This document shows, piece after piece, positions 1 to 5,284 of a stretch of 5,284 bases of DNA (position 1 is its first letter; the number at the start of each line of letters is the position of its first letter). Under the pieces are notes generated by a model. The model was not told the origin of the DNA. It did no database searches and saw nothing but the letters and a program-made list of their open reading frames with translations. Both the position numbers and the translations under genes were made by a program. Source of the DNA: Bacteroidota bacterium (GTDB taxonomy: Bacteria; Bacteroidota; Kryptoniia; Kryptoniales; JAKASW01); contig JAJYOS010000514.1 in the NCBI GenBank assembly GCA_021796055.1, positions 1-5,284 of the forward strand, read 5' to 3'.

Positions 1-1
1 G

Positions 2-43
2 AATGAGCCGAAGATCATGTATTTGGTGCCACTGAACCGTTAG
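2..43 (+). CDS. Possible 3' end of an upstream gene (partial)
   Basis: The frame that enters the window at base 2 reads 13 codons (ending MYLVPLNR) to a TAG at 41-43, 28 bases before gmd. This could be the C-terminus of an upstream gene in the same operon, but 13 codons are too few to identify a family. The other two forward frames are also closed within the first 71 bases, at the TGA at 4-6 and the TGA at 33-35, so this stretch could equally be non-coding leader. Low certainty. Confidence 0.25.
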   Translation, partial: NEPKIMYLVPLNR

Positions 44-57
44 CGCTCAAGATATTG

Positions 58-62
58 TAAGG
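58..62 (+). promoter_or_regulatory. Ribosome binding site of gmd
   Basis: TAAGG lies 9 bases upstream of the ATG at 72. It partly matches the Shine-Dalgarno consensus and supports this start. No ATG, GTG or TTG lies in frame in the short stretch just upstream. I found no convincing -35/-10 pair in 1-71, so transcription probably enters from further upstream. Confidence 0.55.
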
Positions 63-71
63 CAACAGCAT

Positions 72-1232
72 ATGACTAAGAAAGCATTAATTACCGGTAT
101 CACCGGCCAGGACGGCTCATATCTTGCGGAGTTCCTGCTCAGCAAGGGATATGAAGTCCACGGGATAATCCGGCGGGCGAGCACATTCAACACTCACAGG
201 ATAGACCACATCTACGTCGATCCGCACGAGAACGACAGCAGGCTCCTCCTGCACTATGGAGATTTAACTGATCCGGGGTTGATGACGGAAATCGTGTACA
301 ATGTTCGCCCCGACGAGGTCTATCATCTCGGCGCCCAGAGCCACGTGCGCGTATCGTTCGATATGCCTGAGTTTACCGGGAACGTGACCGGGCTGGGCAC
401 GACGAGACTCCTCGAGGCGATCAGGAGGAGCGGCGTGAAGAGCAGATTTTACCAGGCTTCATCATCAGAGCTGTTCGGTTCGGCGCCTGCGCCTCAGAGC
501 GAAGCGACGCCGTTCCACCCACAGAGTCCCTATGCAATCGCGAAACTTTACTCATACTGGATGGTTGCCGATTACAGAAAAGCTTACGACATGTTCGCCT
601 GCAACGGGATATTGTTCAACCACGAGAGCCCGCGACGGGGCGAGAACTTTGTTAGCCGGAAGGTGACGCGCGGCGTAGCGAACATACTCGCGGGCAAGCA
701 GAAGAAGCTCTACATGGGATATCTGAACGCGAAACGCGACTGGGGCTTCGCGCCCGAGTACGTGGAAATGATGTGGCTGATGCTGCAGCAGGAAATGCCG
801 GACGATTATGTAGTAGGCACCGGCGAAAGCCACACGGTAAGAGAACTGATCGAGAAGGCGTTCTCGTATGTGGACGTGGAGCTGGAATGGACCGGAGATG
901 GAGTTCTCGAGAAAGGGATCGCGTCGAGCGTTGGAGAAAGGTCCTACGGCCAGATTTCGACCGGGGACACGCTTGTGGAGATTGACCCAAGATATTTCAG
1001 GCCGACCGAGGTAGAATACCTTCGCGCGAAAACCGACAAGGCATCGAAGAAGCTGGGCTGGTCGAGCAGGGTGGAGTTCGATGAGATGCTGAGGATAATG
1101 GTAGACTATGACATGCTGGCCCTGGGTATCGAGCCTCCGAGGGAAGGGATGAGAACTGTACTGGGAAAGGGAATCGATTGGACGCGGCATGAATTTTCGC
1201 TTCACGAGCGGATCAGGGAGACAATTGGATAA
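72..1232 (+). CDS. gmd: GDP-mannose 4,6-dehydratase
   Basis: Gmd is a cytoplasmic, NADP-dependent extended short-chain dehydrogenase/reductase that converts GDP-D-mannose to GDP-4-keto-6-deoxy-D-mannose, the first committed step to GDP-L-fucose. The 386-residue product follows the family closely. It has the N-terminal Rossmann motif GITGQDG (residues 9-15), the RRAS(T)FNT nucleotide-binding segment (34-41), HYGDLTD (61-67), and the active-site stretch [10 protein letters not shown] (127-136). The catalytic YxxxK is Y154/K158 in [12 protein letters not shown]. The substrate-domain signatures [10 protein letters not shown] (182-191), [10 protein letters not shown] (222-231) and [11 protein letters not shown] (305-315) follow. 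By alignment from memory with the E. coli enzyme, the catalytic Thr/Ser is S131 and the Glu is E133; Ser here is also found in some family members. The length is slightly above the roughly 373 residues of E. coli Gmd because the C-terminal tail after about residue 350 is longer and divergent. The stop overlaps the probable start of fcl, so the two pathway enzymes are translationally linked. I am very sure of the assignment. Confidence 0.97.
   Translation: MTKKALITGITGQDGSYLAEFLLSKGYEVHGIIRRASTFNTHRIDHIYVDPHENDSRLLLHYGDLTDPGLMTEIVYNVRPDEVYHLGAQSHVRVSFDMPEFTGNVTGLGTTRLLEAIRRSGVKSRFYQASSSELFGSAPAPQSEATPFHPQSPYAIAKLYSYWMVADYRKAYDMFACNGILFNHESPRRGENFVSRKVTRGVANILAGKQKKLYMGYLNAKRDWGFAPEYVEMMWLMLQQEMPDDYVVGTGESHTVRELIEKAFSYVDVELEWTGDGVLEKGIASSVGERSYGQISTGDTLVEIDPRYFRPTEVEYLRAKTDKASKKLGWSSRVEFDEMLRIMVDYDMLALGIEPPREGMRTVLGKGIDWTRHEFSLHERIRETIG
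1215..1220 (+). promoter_or_regulatory. Ribosome binding site that decides the fcl start
   Basis: AGGGAG lies inside the last codons of gmd and ends 4 bases before the TTG at 1225. It is a good Shine-Dalgarno match, although the spacing is short. The alternative ATG at 1189 has no comparable site in front of it, so this element is the main reason for choosing TTG as the fcl start. Confidence 0.5.
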
Positions 1233-2190
1233 AGATTCGAAGATATACGTCGCGGGACATAGCGGGCTTGTCGGCTCCGCGATCGTGCGGGCGCTGGAGA
1301 AAGATGGATTCACGAATATCCTGACGAGGACTCACGCTGAGCTCGATCTACTTGAGCAGGCGGCAGTGAGGGGGTTCTTTGAAAGAGAGAAGCCCGAATA
1401 TGTTTTTCTCGCGGCGGCCAAGGTCGGGGGAATCCACGCCAACAATACTTATCCCGCCGAATTCATATACGAGAATATTCAGATTCAGACGAACGTGATT
1501 CACTCGTCTTATCTGGCGCGTGTGAAGAAGCTTTGTTTCCTTGGCAGCTCATGCATTTATCCGAAGTTCGCTCCTCAGCCGATGAAGGAAGAGTATCTTA
1601 TGGACGGCAAGCTCGAGCCGACGAACGATGCGTACGCCACCGCCAAGATCGCCGGGATAAAGATGTGTCAGGCATACAACAGACAATACGGCACAAACTA
1701 TATCTCCGTTATGCCGACGAACCTGTATGGGCCCAACGACAATTACGATCCGGAGAACTCACACGTCCTTGCGGCACTGATTAGAAAATTCGTGGAAGCG
1801 AAAAAGTCGAACGCGAGGTCGGTGACAGTGTGGGGGACAGGCAGACCCCGTAGGGAATTTCTCCATGTCGACGATATGGCTGACGCGTGTCTATTCCTTA
1901 TGGAGAACTATAACGATAGCGAGATAGTGAATATCGGTACGGGAGAAGACATTTCGATCAGTGAACTGGCCGAGCTGATAGCGGAGGAAGTCGGGTACAA
2001 AGGTAGGATCGAGTACGATGCGTCGAAACCTGATGGGACACCGAGGAAACTCCTGGATGTATCGCGAATCAACAAAGTGGGTTGGAAGGCCACCATCTCA
2101 TTGAGGAAAGGAATCAGGGAGACGTTGAAACCCTATGAGGCCAAAGATTTCTCGTCTATCGGAATCAAGGCCAGAGCAGTCGGGCCGTGA
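1225..2190 (+). CDS. fcl: GDP-L-fucose synthase (GDP-4-keto-6-deoxymannose 3,5-epimerase/4-reductase)
   Basis: This bifunctional NADPH-dependent SDR enzyme (Fcl/WcaG) epimerises C3 and C5 of the Gmd product and reduces C4 to give GDP-L-fucose. From the TTG at 1225 the product is 321 residues, the same length as E. coli WcaG. It opens with the Rossmann motif GHSGLVG (residues 11-17). The family block [15 protein letters not shown] (63-77) follows, then FLGSSCIYP (105-113) with S108 and C110, and [12 protein letters not shown] (137-148) with catalytic Y137/K141. H180 sits in PENSHVL, and REFLHVDD (210-217) follows. These match E. coli S107, C109, Y136, K140 and H179 with a constant offset of one. 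The usual C-terminal aromatic Y-x-W after the RET motif is absent and the last ~20 residues are divergent. An ATG at 1189 would add 12 residues ([12 protein letters not shown]) that are not family-like and would enlarge the overlap with gmd to 44 bases. Function is near certain; the start is less so. Confidence 0.95.
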   Translation: MDKDSKIYVAGHSGLVGSAIVRALEKDGFTNILTRTHAELDLLEQAAVRGFFEREKPEYVFLAAAKVGGIHANNTYPAEFIYENIQIQTNVIHSSYLARVKKLCFLGSSCIYPKFAPQPMKEEYLMDGKLEPTNDAYATAKIAGIKMCQAYNRQYGTNYISVMPTNLYGPNDNYDPENSHVLAALIRKFVEAKKSNARSVTVWGTGRPRREFLHVDDMADACLFLMENYNDSEIVNIGTGEDISISELAELIAEEVGYKGRIEYDASKPDGTPRKLLDVSRINKVGWKATISLRKGIRETLKPYEAKDFSSIGIKARAVGP

Positions 2191-2195
2191 CCTGG

Positions 2196-2224
2196 CTGAA
2201 TGGTTATATGGCAGTCTCTATAAC
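2196..2224 (+). promoter_or_regulatory. Weak candidate promoter upstream of the flippase gene
   Basis: In the 51-base gap after fcl, TATAAC (2219-2224) matches five of six bases of a sigma-70 -10 box. The best -35 at 17-base spacing is CTGAAT (2196-2201), which matches only three of six. Transcription from here would start close to the TTG at 2242. The small gap and same-strand neighbours make read-through from gmd-fcl at least as likely. Tentative. Confidence 0.2.
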
Positions 2225-2241
2225 ACTTTGGATTTCGCGCG

Positions 2242-3741
2242 TTGACTGACTCGTTAACATCGAAGACTCTGCACGGCTTGAAGTGGAGCTACGTCTCGAC
2301 AATTTCCACATCGATCCTGCAGATCGGGTACACCGCCGTTATGGCGAGGTTGCTGAGTCCGAGCGCTTTCGGACTCGTGGCGATGGGCGGCGTCATTCTT
2401 AGATTCGGAAGTTATTTCGCCCAGATGGGTATGGGGCAGGCGGTAATCCAGAGGAAAGAGCTTAGGAAGGAACACATCAGAGCCGCCTTCACATCTTCGG
2501 TGGTTTTGAGTGCCCTTTTCCTTGGTCTGGTTTGGTTACTTGCCCCTTTCGCGCTGCTGATCTTCAGAAATCCTCAGGTCGTACCTATTGTCAGAGTTAT
2601 GGCAATATCATTCGTGATGACGGGACTTTCCACGACTTCGCTTGCCCTGCTAAGGAGAGAATTGAAATTCAAGGCGCTCGCGCTCATTCAAATCGTCTCT
2701 TACATAATCGGATACGCGGGAGTTGGAATTATCTCGGCCCTCTCCGGATTTGGAGTCTGGAGTCTTGTCTTGGCGTCTCTAAGCAGCGGGTTTCTCTCCG
2801 GCCTTTTGTCGTATTTGGTCGTGAGGCACGACCTTCGTTTTATCTTCTCGTGGGAGCATTACAAGCCGTTGTTCACTTTCGGGGGTCGCATTTCCGGCAT
2901 CAGCTTTCTGGAGTTCATCGGGGGGACTCTCGATACGCTGTTTGTCGGGAGATTCCTTGGCGCGACAGAGCTTGGCATCTACAACAGGGCCTCTTCCGTC
3001 ATCAACCTCCCTATGCAGTATTTTACGACTAGCGTATCCAGCGTCCTCTTTCCTTCCTTCAGTCGGATTCAAACGGAGAAGGTAAAGCTCAAGAGGGTAT
3101 ATCTGAACACAATTTCAACGGTTGGACTGTTTTTGTTCGCGGCCTCCCTCGGAGTATCAGTCTGTTCCAAACAAGTTGTATTGGTGCTGCTCGGACCGAA
3201 ATGGGTGGCGGCAATCCCGGTTCTTCAGATCCTCGCGCTGAGCACTCCTTTCAGCCTGATATCCCATTTTGGAGGAGTCACATGCGACGCGACCGGCTAC
3301 CTGACTCCGAAGGTCTTCATCCAGTTCTTTTATATTCTCCTGCTGGGCTCCCTTTTCTACGTTCTCGGTGTCCACGGACTGATCGGGTATGCCGTTGCTC
3401 TATTGATAGCTCAGGTGGTCAGAACTCTAGTTTACATCGTGCTCATTGCAAAGCTCCTTGGCATAAATCCGAGAGAGATTGTTAACTCTTATGTGCCGCC
3501 TTTCGCTAGTGGATTGATGATCGCGATTGCGATACTTCTTACTCGCGTCTTACTAAATCCTTTTACTCGCTCGAATACGGTACTGCTGGGGGCCGTTATG
3601 CTTGTCGGCGCCCTCGGTTTATTCGTTTCGTTCTTCCTTAAGATCAACTCCGACAGCAGGGAGTTTCTTGAGGAAAGACTTCTGGGCGGCTCGCAGCTCT
3701 ACCTTAAGCTTCGAAGAGTCTTAGCATGGGAAATAAAATGA
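2242..3741 (+). CDS. Wzx-type lipid-linked oligosaccharide flippase (MOP superfamily)
   Basis: A 499-residue polytopic inner-membrane protein of the polysaccharide export family (Wzx/WzxC-like, MOP/MATE fold), expected to flip undecaprenyl-diphosphate-linked glycan units to the periplasmic side. Length and layout fit the usual ~480-500 residues and 12-14 helices. Hydrophobic segments lie near residues 14-35, 42-64, 84-106, 115-137, 146-168, 170-194, 212-232, 253-275, 289-307, 322-342, 358-378, 379-402, 416-436 and 446-466. Family-like signatures are KTLHGLKWSY near the N-terminus, ARLLSPSAFGLVAM (35-48), LGATELGIYNRA (239-250), VLFPSFSRIQ (268-277) and LLGPKWVAAIPVLQILAL (316-333). The start is a TTG. 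It is the first start codon after an in-frame TAA at 2221-2223, and starting later would cut into the first helix. A GGA at 2230-2232 is only a weak ribosome site. The substrate cannot be read from the sequence; a fucose-containing repeat unit is inferred from gmd-fcl upstream. The family is clear, the exact substrate unknown. Confidence 0.9.
   Translation: MTDSLTSKTLHGLKWSYVSTISTSILQIGYTAVMARLLSPSAFGLVAMGGVILRFGSYFAQMGMGQAVIQRKELRKEHIRAAFTSSVVLSALFLGLVWLLAPFALLIFRNPQVVPIVRVMAISFVMTGLSTTSLALLRRELKFKALALIQIVSYIIGYAGVGIISALSGFGVWSLVLASLSSGFLSGLLSYLVVRHDLRFIFSWEHYKPLFTFGGRISGISFLEFIGGTLDTLFVGRFLGATELGIYNRASSVINLPMQYFTTSVSSVLFPSFSRIQTEKVKLKRVYLNTISTVGLFLFAASLGVSVCSKQVVLVLLGPKWVAAIPVLQILALSTPFSLISHFGGVTCDATGYLTPKVFIQFFYILLLGSLFYVLGVHGLIGYAVALLIAQVVRTLVYIVLIAKLLGINPREIVNSYVPPFASGLMIAIAILLTRVLLNPFTRSNTVLLGAVMLVGALGLFVSFFLKINSDSREFLEERLLGGSQLYLKLRRVLAWEIK
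3738..3741 (+). other. ATGA translational-coupling junction
   Basis: The start codon of the glycosyltransferase (3738-3740) shares bases with the TGA stop of the flippase (3739-3741). Such four-base overlaps commonly let ribosomes re-initiate, so the two proteins are probably made from one message in linked amounts. Confidence 0.65.
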
Positions 3742-4874
3742 GAGTTCTTTTTCTGTCCCAAGGATCCGAGATATCCGACCACCCTGGATTTCACGACGGG
3801 TTCTTAAGGCTTCAGAAGGAAGGCGTCGTTACCGAGTATTTGAATGTGCCGTACTTCGGGTTCGCAAGAAAGAATGGATGGGATGCTTTCTATCAGGAAG
3901 TGGTGCGCCTCTCCGCTCAACGTGAATTTGATGTCGTGTATTTTCAATTCTTTCACCAGAAAGGAAAACCGAGCCCCCGAGGCTGCATAGAGTCTTTGCG
4001 GAGGCTACCGAGACCTCCCGTCGTCATTGCCAGCGCCGGTGACCCTTTTTCGGATAGTTGGATGAGGCCGGACTATCCTGAAGACTTCAAAGAGGCTTCA
4101 CGGCTCGCGGACATCACTTTCAGTACACAAATGGGCAGAGCCGCCGACAAGATGATCGCCTGGGGTGCACGCAACGTCGTTCTGGCACCCAACGCGTTAT
4201 GCCAGGTGAGGTTCAAAGCTGAAAGTGTTGACTTGGAGAAGCACAAATTTGATTTCGACGTCGTTTTCGTCGGGAACAACAATCACACAAGACTGCCCAA
4301 TCCGGGTTCGAAATATTGGTGGGCTGGGAAAAAGAGGCAACGTTTGGTGAAGGCGCTGGCCAAAAGGTTCGGAAGCCGCTTTGGTCTATTTGGGAAAGGA
4401 TGGGATTATCCCCATGCGCAGGGTCCTGTTCCTTTCGATAAACAACAGGAAGTCTTTAGGCGGGGTAAGGTAGTCGTAGGCGCCAATCCATATTCTTACT
4501 CTGATTACTATTCGTCAAACAGGATATTCATGGAGATCGCCTCCGGCATTCCTACAGTCGAGCTCTACACTCCACGGTTTGAAAAAGTCCTGCGGAACGG
4601 TGATCATTGTTATTTCGCGAGTGATGTCGAGGAAGTAGTGGAGCGTTGTGAGTACCTACTTAAAGAAGACGTAGATGGCATTTATTCCAAGGCGGCGCAG
4701 GCAGCTAAATATATAACCGAGAAGCACACACAATACCACCGGTTGAAGTTCGAGCTGGATACAGTCCAGAAGTTCATTCAGAACAGTAGACACGTGGACA
4801 TATCTTTCCCATTCTTTCTGCCGGAAGTCAACCTTGTGGAGGAAAGTAAATTTGCCGTTCGCGAGCGTCTTTAG
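3738..4874 (+). CDS. GT-B fold glycosyltransferase with CgeB-like C-terminal domain
   Basis: A probable cytoplasmic or membrane-associated sugar transferase of 378 residues that uses a nucleotide-sugar donor. It starts with a Rossmann-type beta strand (MRVLFLSQG). An N-terminal domain runs to about residue 165, with FDVVYFQFF (64-72) and ASAGDPFSDSW (98-108). The C-terminal donor-binding domain opens with FDVVFVGN (173-180) and continues with FGLFGKGW (215-222) and VVVGANPYS (245-253). The most diagnostic block is YYSSNRIFMEIASGIPTVE (257-275), which resembles the SNR-F-E-A-G-P region of the CgeB/Glyco_trans_1_2 type. E266 is the likely donor-contacting Glu by analogy with GT-B enzymes. No transmembrane segment is evident. 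A tail of about 50 residues follows the fold. The start at 3738 overlaps the flippase stop in an ATGA junction and has GGGA six bases upstream. The ATG at 3726 would add only MGNK and is possible. Donor, acceptor and linkage are not readable; fucosyl transfer is a guess from context. Confidence 0.82.
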   Translation: MRVLFLSQGSEISDHPGFHDGFLRLQKEGVVTEYLNVPYFGFARKNGWDAFYQEVVRLSAQREFDVVYFQFFHQKGKPSPRGCIESLRRLPRPPVVIASAGDPFSDSWMRPDYPEDFKEASRLADITFSTQMGRAADKMIAWGARNVVLAPNALCQVRFKAESVDLEKHKFDFDVVFVGNNNHTRLPNPGSKYWWAGKKRQRLVKALAKRFGSRFGLFGKGWDYPHAQGPVPFDKQQEVFRRGKVVVGANPYSYSDYYSSNRIFMEIASGIPTVELYTPRFEKVLRNGDHCYFASDVEEVVERCEYLLKEDVDGIYSKAAQAAKYITEKHTQYHRLKFELDTVQKFIQNSRHVDISFPFFLPEVNLVEESKFAVRERL

Positions 4875-4934
4875 CATTAGCTTGTCTCCGTTGACCGGGG
4901 AACCATTTGAACACTCACCGAGAGTTACTTTGAA

Positions 4935-4979
4935 GTTGAATCGCCCGCTAGGGTTTCATAGGCAACTACTCGATTCAAC
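4935..4979 (+). repeat. Inverted repeat, 9-bp perfect arms with 27-nt loop
   Basis: GTTGAATCG (4935-4943) and CGATTCAAC (4971-4979) are exact reverse complements. The loop contains a small CCC-GCTA-GGG element (4944-4953). As RNA this could form a stem just upstream of the ribosome site at 4994. No T run follows, so it does not look like an intrinsic terminator. As DNA the arms could be an operator, but their length is within what chance can produce in a window this size. Confidence 0.45.
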
Positions 4980-4993
4980 CTCCACCTGCCTCT

Positions 4994-4998
4994 GAGAG
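4994..4998 (+). promoter_or_regulatory. Ribosome binding site of the right-edge glycosyltransferase
   Basis: GAGAG lies 7 bases before the ATG at 5006. It is a partial Shine-Dalgarno match at good spacing and supports this start codon, which is also the first one available in frame after the TAG at 4949-4951. Confidence 0.5.
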
Positions 4999-5005
4999 AC
5001 GTAAT

Positions 5006-5284
5006 ATGCATGTGGGAATAGCATCTCCGATAATGACTGAATTTCTGAAAGACTACCTTAGTTTGCCAGCGGGCGATTACCCCAAGGGGATGGGAGGTTC
5101 GAACGTGACGACCCTAGTGAAGGGTCTAATTGAGAATGGCGTCCAAGTCTCGATATACACGTTAGATCCTGCCGTATCAGAAAGTCGCGTTCTGAACGGT
5201 GAACGCCTCAAAATTTACTTTGGCAGGTATCGTCGCGAGAGGAGAATGCGCGACCTCATGAGATGTGAAGTAAATCAGGTAGCA
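5006..5284 (+). CDS. GT4-like glycosyltransferase, N-terminal part (runs off the right edge)
   Basis: The frame is open from the ATG at 5006 for exactly 93 codons to the window end, so only the N-terminal fragment is present. It begins MHVGIASPIMTEFLKDYL, a Rossmann-type opening with the GIASPI stretch. It continues with a glycine-rich loop PKGMGGSNV (residues 26-34), then TTLVKGLIENGVQVSIYTLD (35-54), which has the pattern of an acceptor-side helix followed by a strand (VSIYTLDP). This arrangement is typical of GT-B glycosyltransferases of the GT4 group, in which the GG loop follows the first strand. KIYFGRYR (69-76) and an Arg-rich stretch (RRERRMRD, 76-83) follow. The catalytic and donor-binding C-terminal half lies outside the window, so donor and linkage cannot be inferred. 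Its place after a flippase and another transferase suggests it helps assemble the same glycan. The 131-nt gap before it contrasts with the tight packing of the earlier genes. Confidence 0.8.
   Translation, partial: MHVGIASPIMTEFLKDYLSLPAGDYPKGMGGSNVTTLVKGLIENGVQVSIYTLDPAVSESRVLNGERLKIYFGRYRRERRMRDLMRCEVNQVA

Larger units (their letters stand above)
4875..5005 (+). other. 131-nt non-coding leader between two glycosyltransferase genes
   Basis: This is the longest gap in the window. The frame of the next gene is closed by a TAG at 4949-4951, and no start codon lies in that frame between it and 5006. There is no GC-rich stem followed by a T run, so I see no rho-independent terminator. TTGACC at 4891-4896 resembles a -35 box, but no acceptable -10 follows at the right distance. 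The main structure is the inverted repeat listed separately. The region could be a 5' leader within a longer message or could contain an unrecognised promoter. Confidence 0.6.

Noticed and set aside
3..35. Ten-codon frame starting with ATG at base 3
   Set aside because: Too short, no visible ribosome site because it abuts the window edge, and Cys/Trp-rich with no known counterpart.
773..985. Short forward open frame within gmd
   Set aside because: Arg- and Gly-rich translation in a shifted frame of a well-conserved enzyme; no ribosome site or family pattern.
1189..1191. ATG as the fcl start
   Set aside because: It adds 12 residues without family resemblance, increases overlap with gmd to 44 bases and has no good ribosome site, whereas TTG 1225 gives the usual length and follows AGGGAG. 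It is not fully excluded.
552..1313. Long reverse-strand open frame (253 codons) opposite gmd and the start of fcl
   Set aside because: It lies antisense to two genes with unmistakable family motifs, its translation shows no recognisable domain, and it has no matching gene context. It is a by-product of codon bias on the other strand.
4656..4877. Reverse-strand frame (73 codons) over the 3' end of the glycosyltransferase gene
   Set aside because: Wholly antisense to the coding sequence apart from three bases, with no recognisable family pattern.
4891..4896. TTGACC as a -35 box for the last gene
   Set aside because: At 16-18 bases downstream the sequence is C-rich and does not resemble TATAAT; no extended -10 is seen either.
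4913..4925. Small hairpin ACTC-ACCGA-GAGT
   Set aside because: Only four base pairs, no T run after it; not distinguishable from chance.
4935..4979. The inverted repeat as a rho-independent terminator
   Set aside because: The stem is AT/GC mixed with a 27-base loop, and it is followed by CTCCACCTGCC rather than a run of T.

Overview
The window is one co-directional stretch (all + strand) of a bacterial surface-polysaccharide (O-antigen, capsule or exopolysaccharide) biosynthesis locus. It holds four complete genes and the start of a fifth, with little non-coding DNA. Base composition is around half G+C by eye. The genes use short Shine-Dalgarno-like sites, overlapping stops and starts, and two probable TTG starts. 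This, with the GDP-L-fucose pathway and a Wzx-type flippase, suggests a bacterium with a nucleotide-sugar-based envelope glycan, most likely Gram-negative. I cannot assign a phylum. No rRNA, tRNA, CRISPR, IS element or integrase is visible.

Layout: 1-71 is a short leader that may contain the last codons of an upstream gene. 72-1232 is gmd (GDP-mannose 4,6-dehydratase). 1225-2190 is fcl/wcaG (GDP-L-fucose synthase), overlapping the gmd stop. A 51-nt gap with a weak promoter-like -10 element follows. 2242-3741 is a multi-spanning lipid-linked oligosaccharide flippase of the Wzx/WzxC-like MOP group. 3738-4874 is a GT-B glycosyltransferase with a CgeB-like C-terminal domain, joined to the flippase by an ATGA overlap. 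4875-5005 is a 131-nt non-coding leader with an inverted repeat but no clear terminator or promoter. 5006 to the right edge is the N-terminal 93 codons of a second GT-B (GT4-like) glycosyltransferase.

How the genes fit together: Gmd and Fcl convert GDP-D-mannose to GDP-L-fucose in the cytoplasm. The two glycosyltransferases are candidates for adding fucose or other sugars to an undecaprenyl-linked repeat unit on the inner face of the membrane. The flippase would move the finished lipid-linked unit across the membrane. No polymerase (Wzy), chain-length regulator (Wzz) or initiating transferase lies in the window, so the rest of the cluster should be outside it. This looks like a conventional accessory glycan locus, and I do not see a clearly new system. 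The points most worth a second look are the 4935-5078 leader, where two RNA pairings would compete for the same bases, and the unassigned CgeB-like glycosyltransferase.
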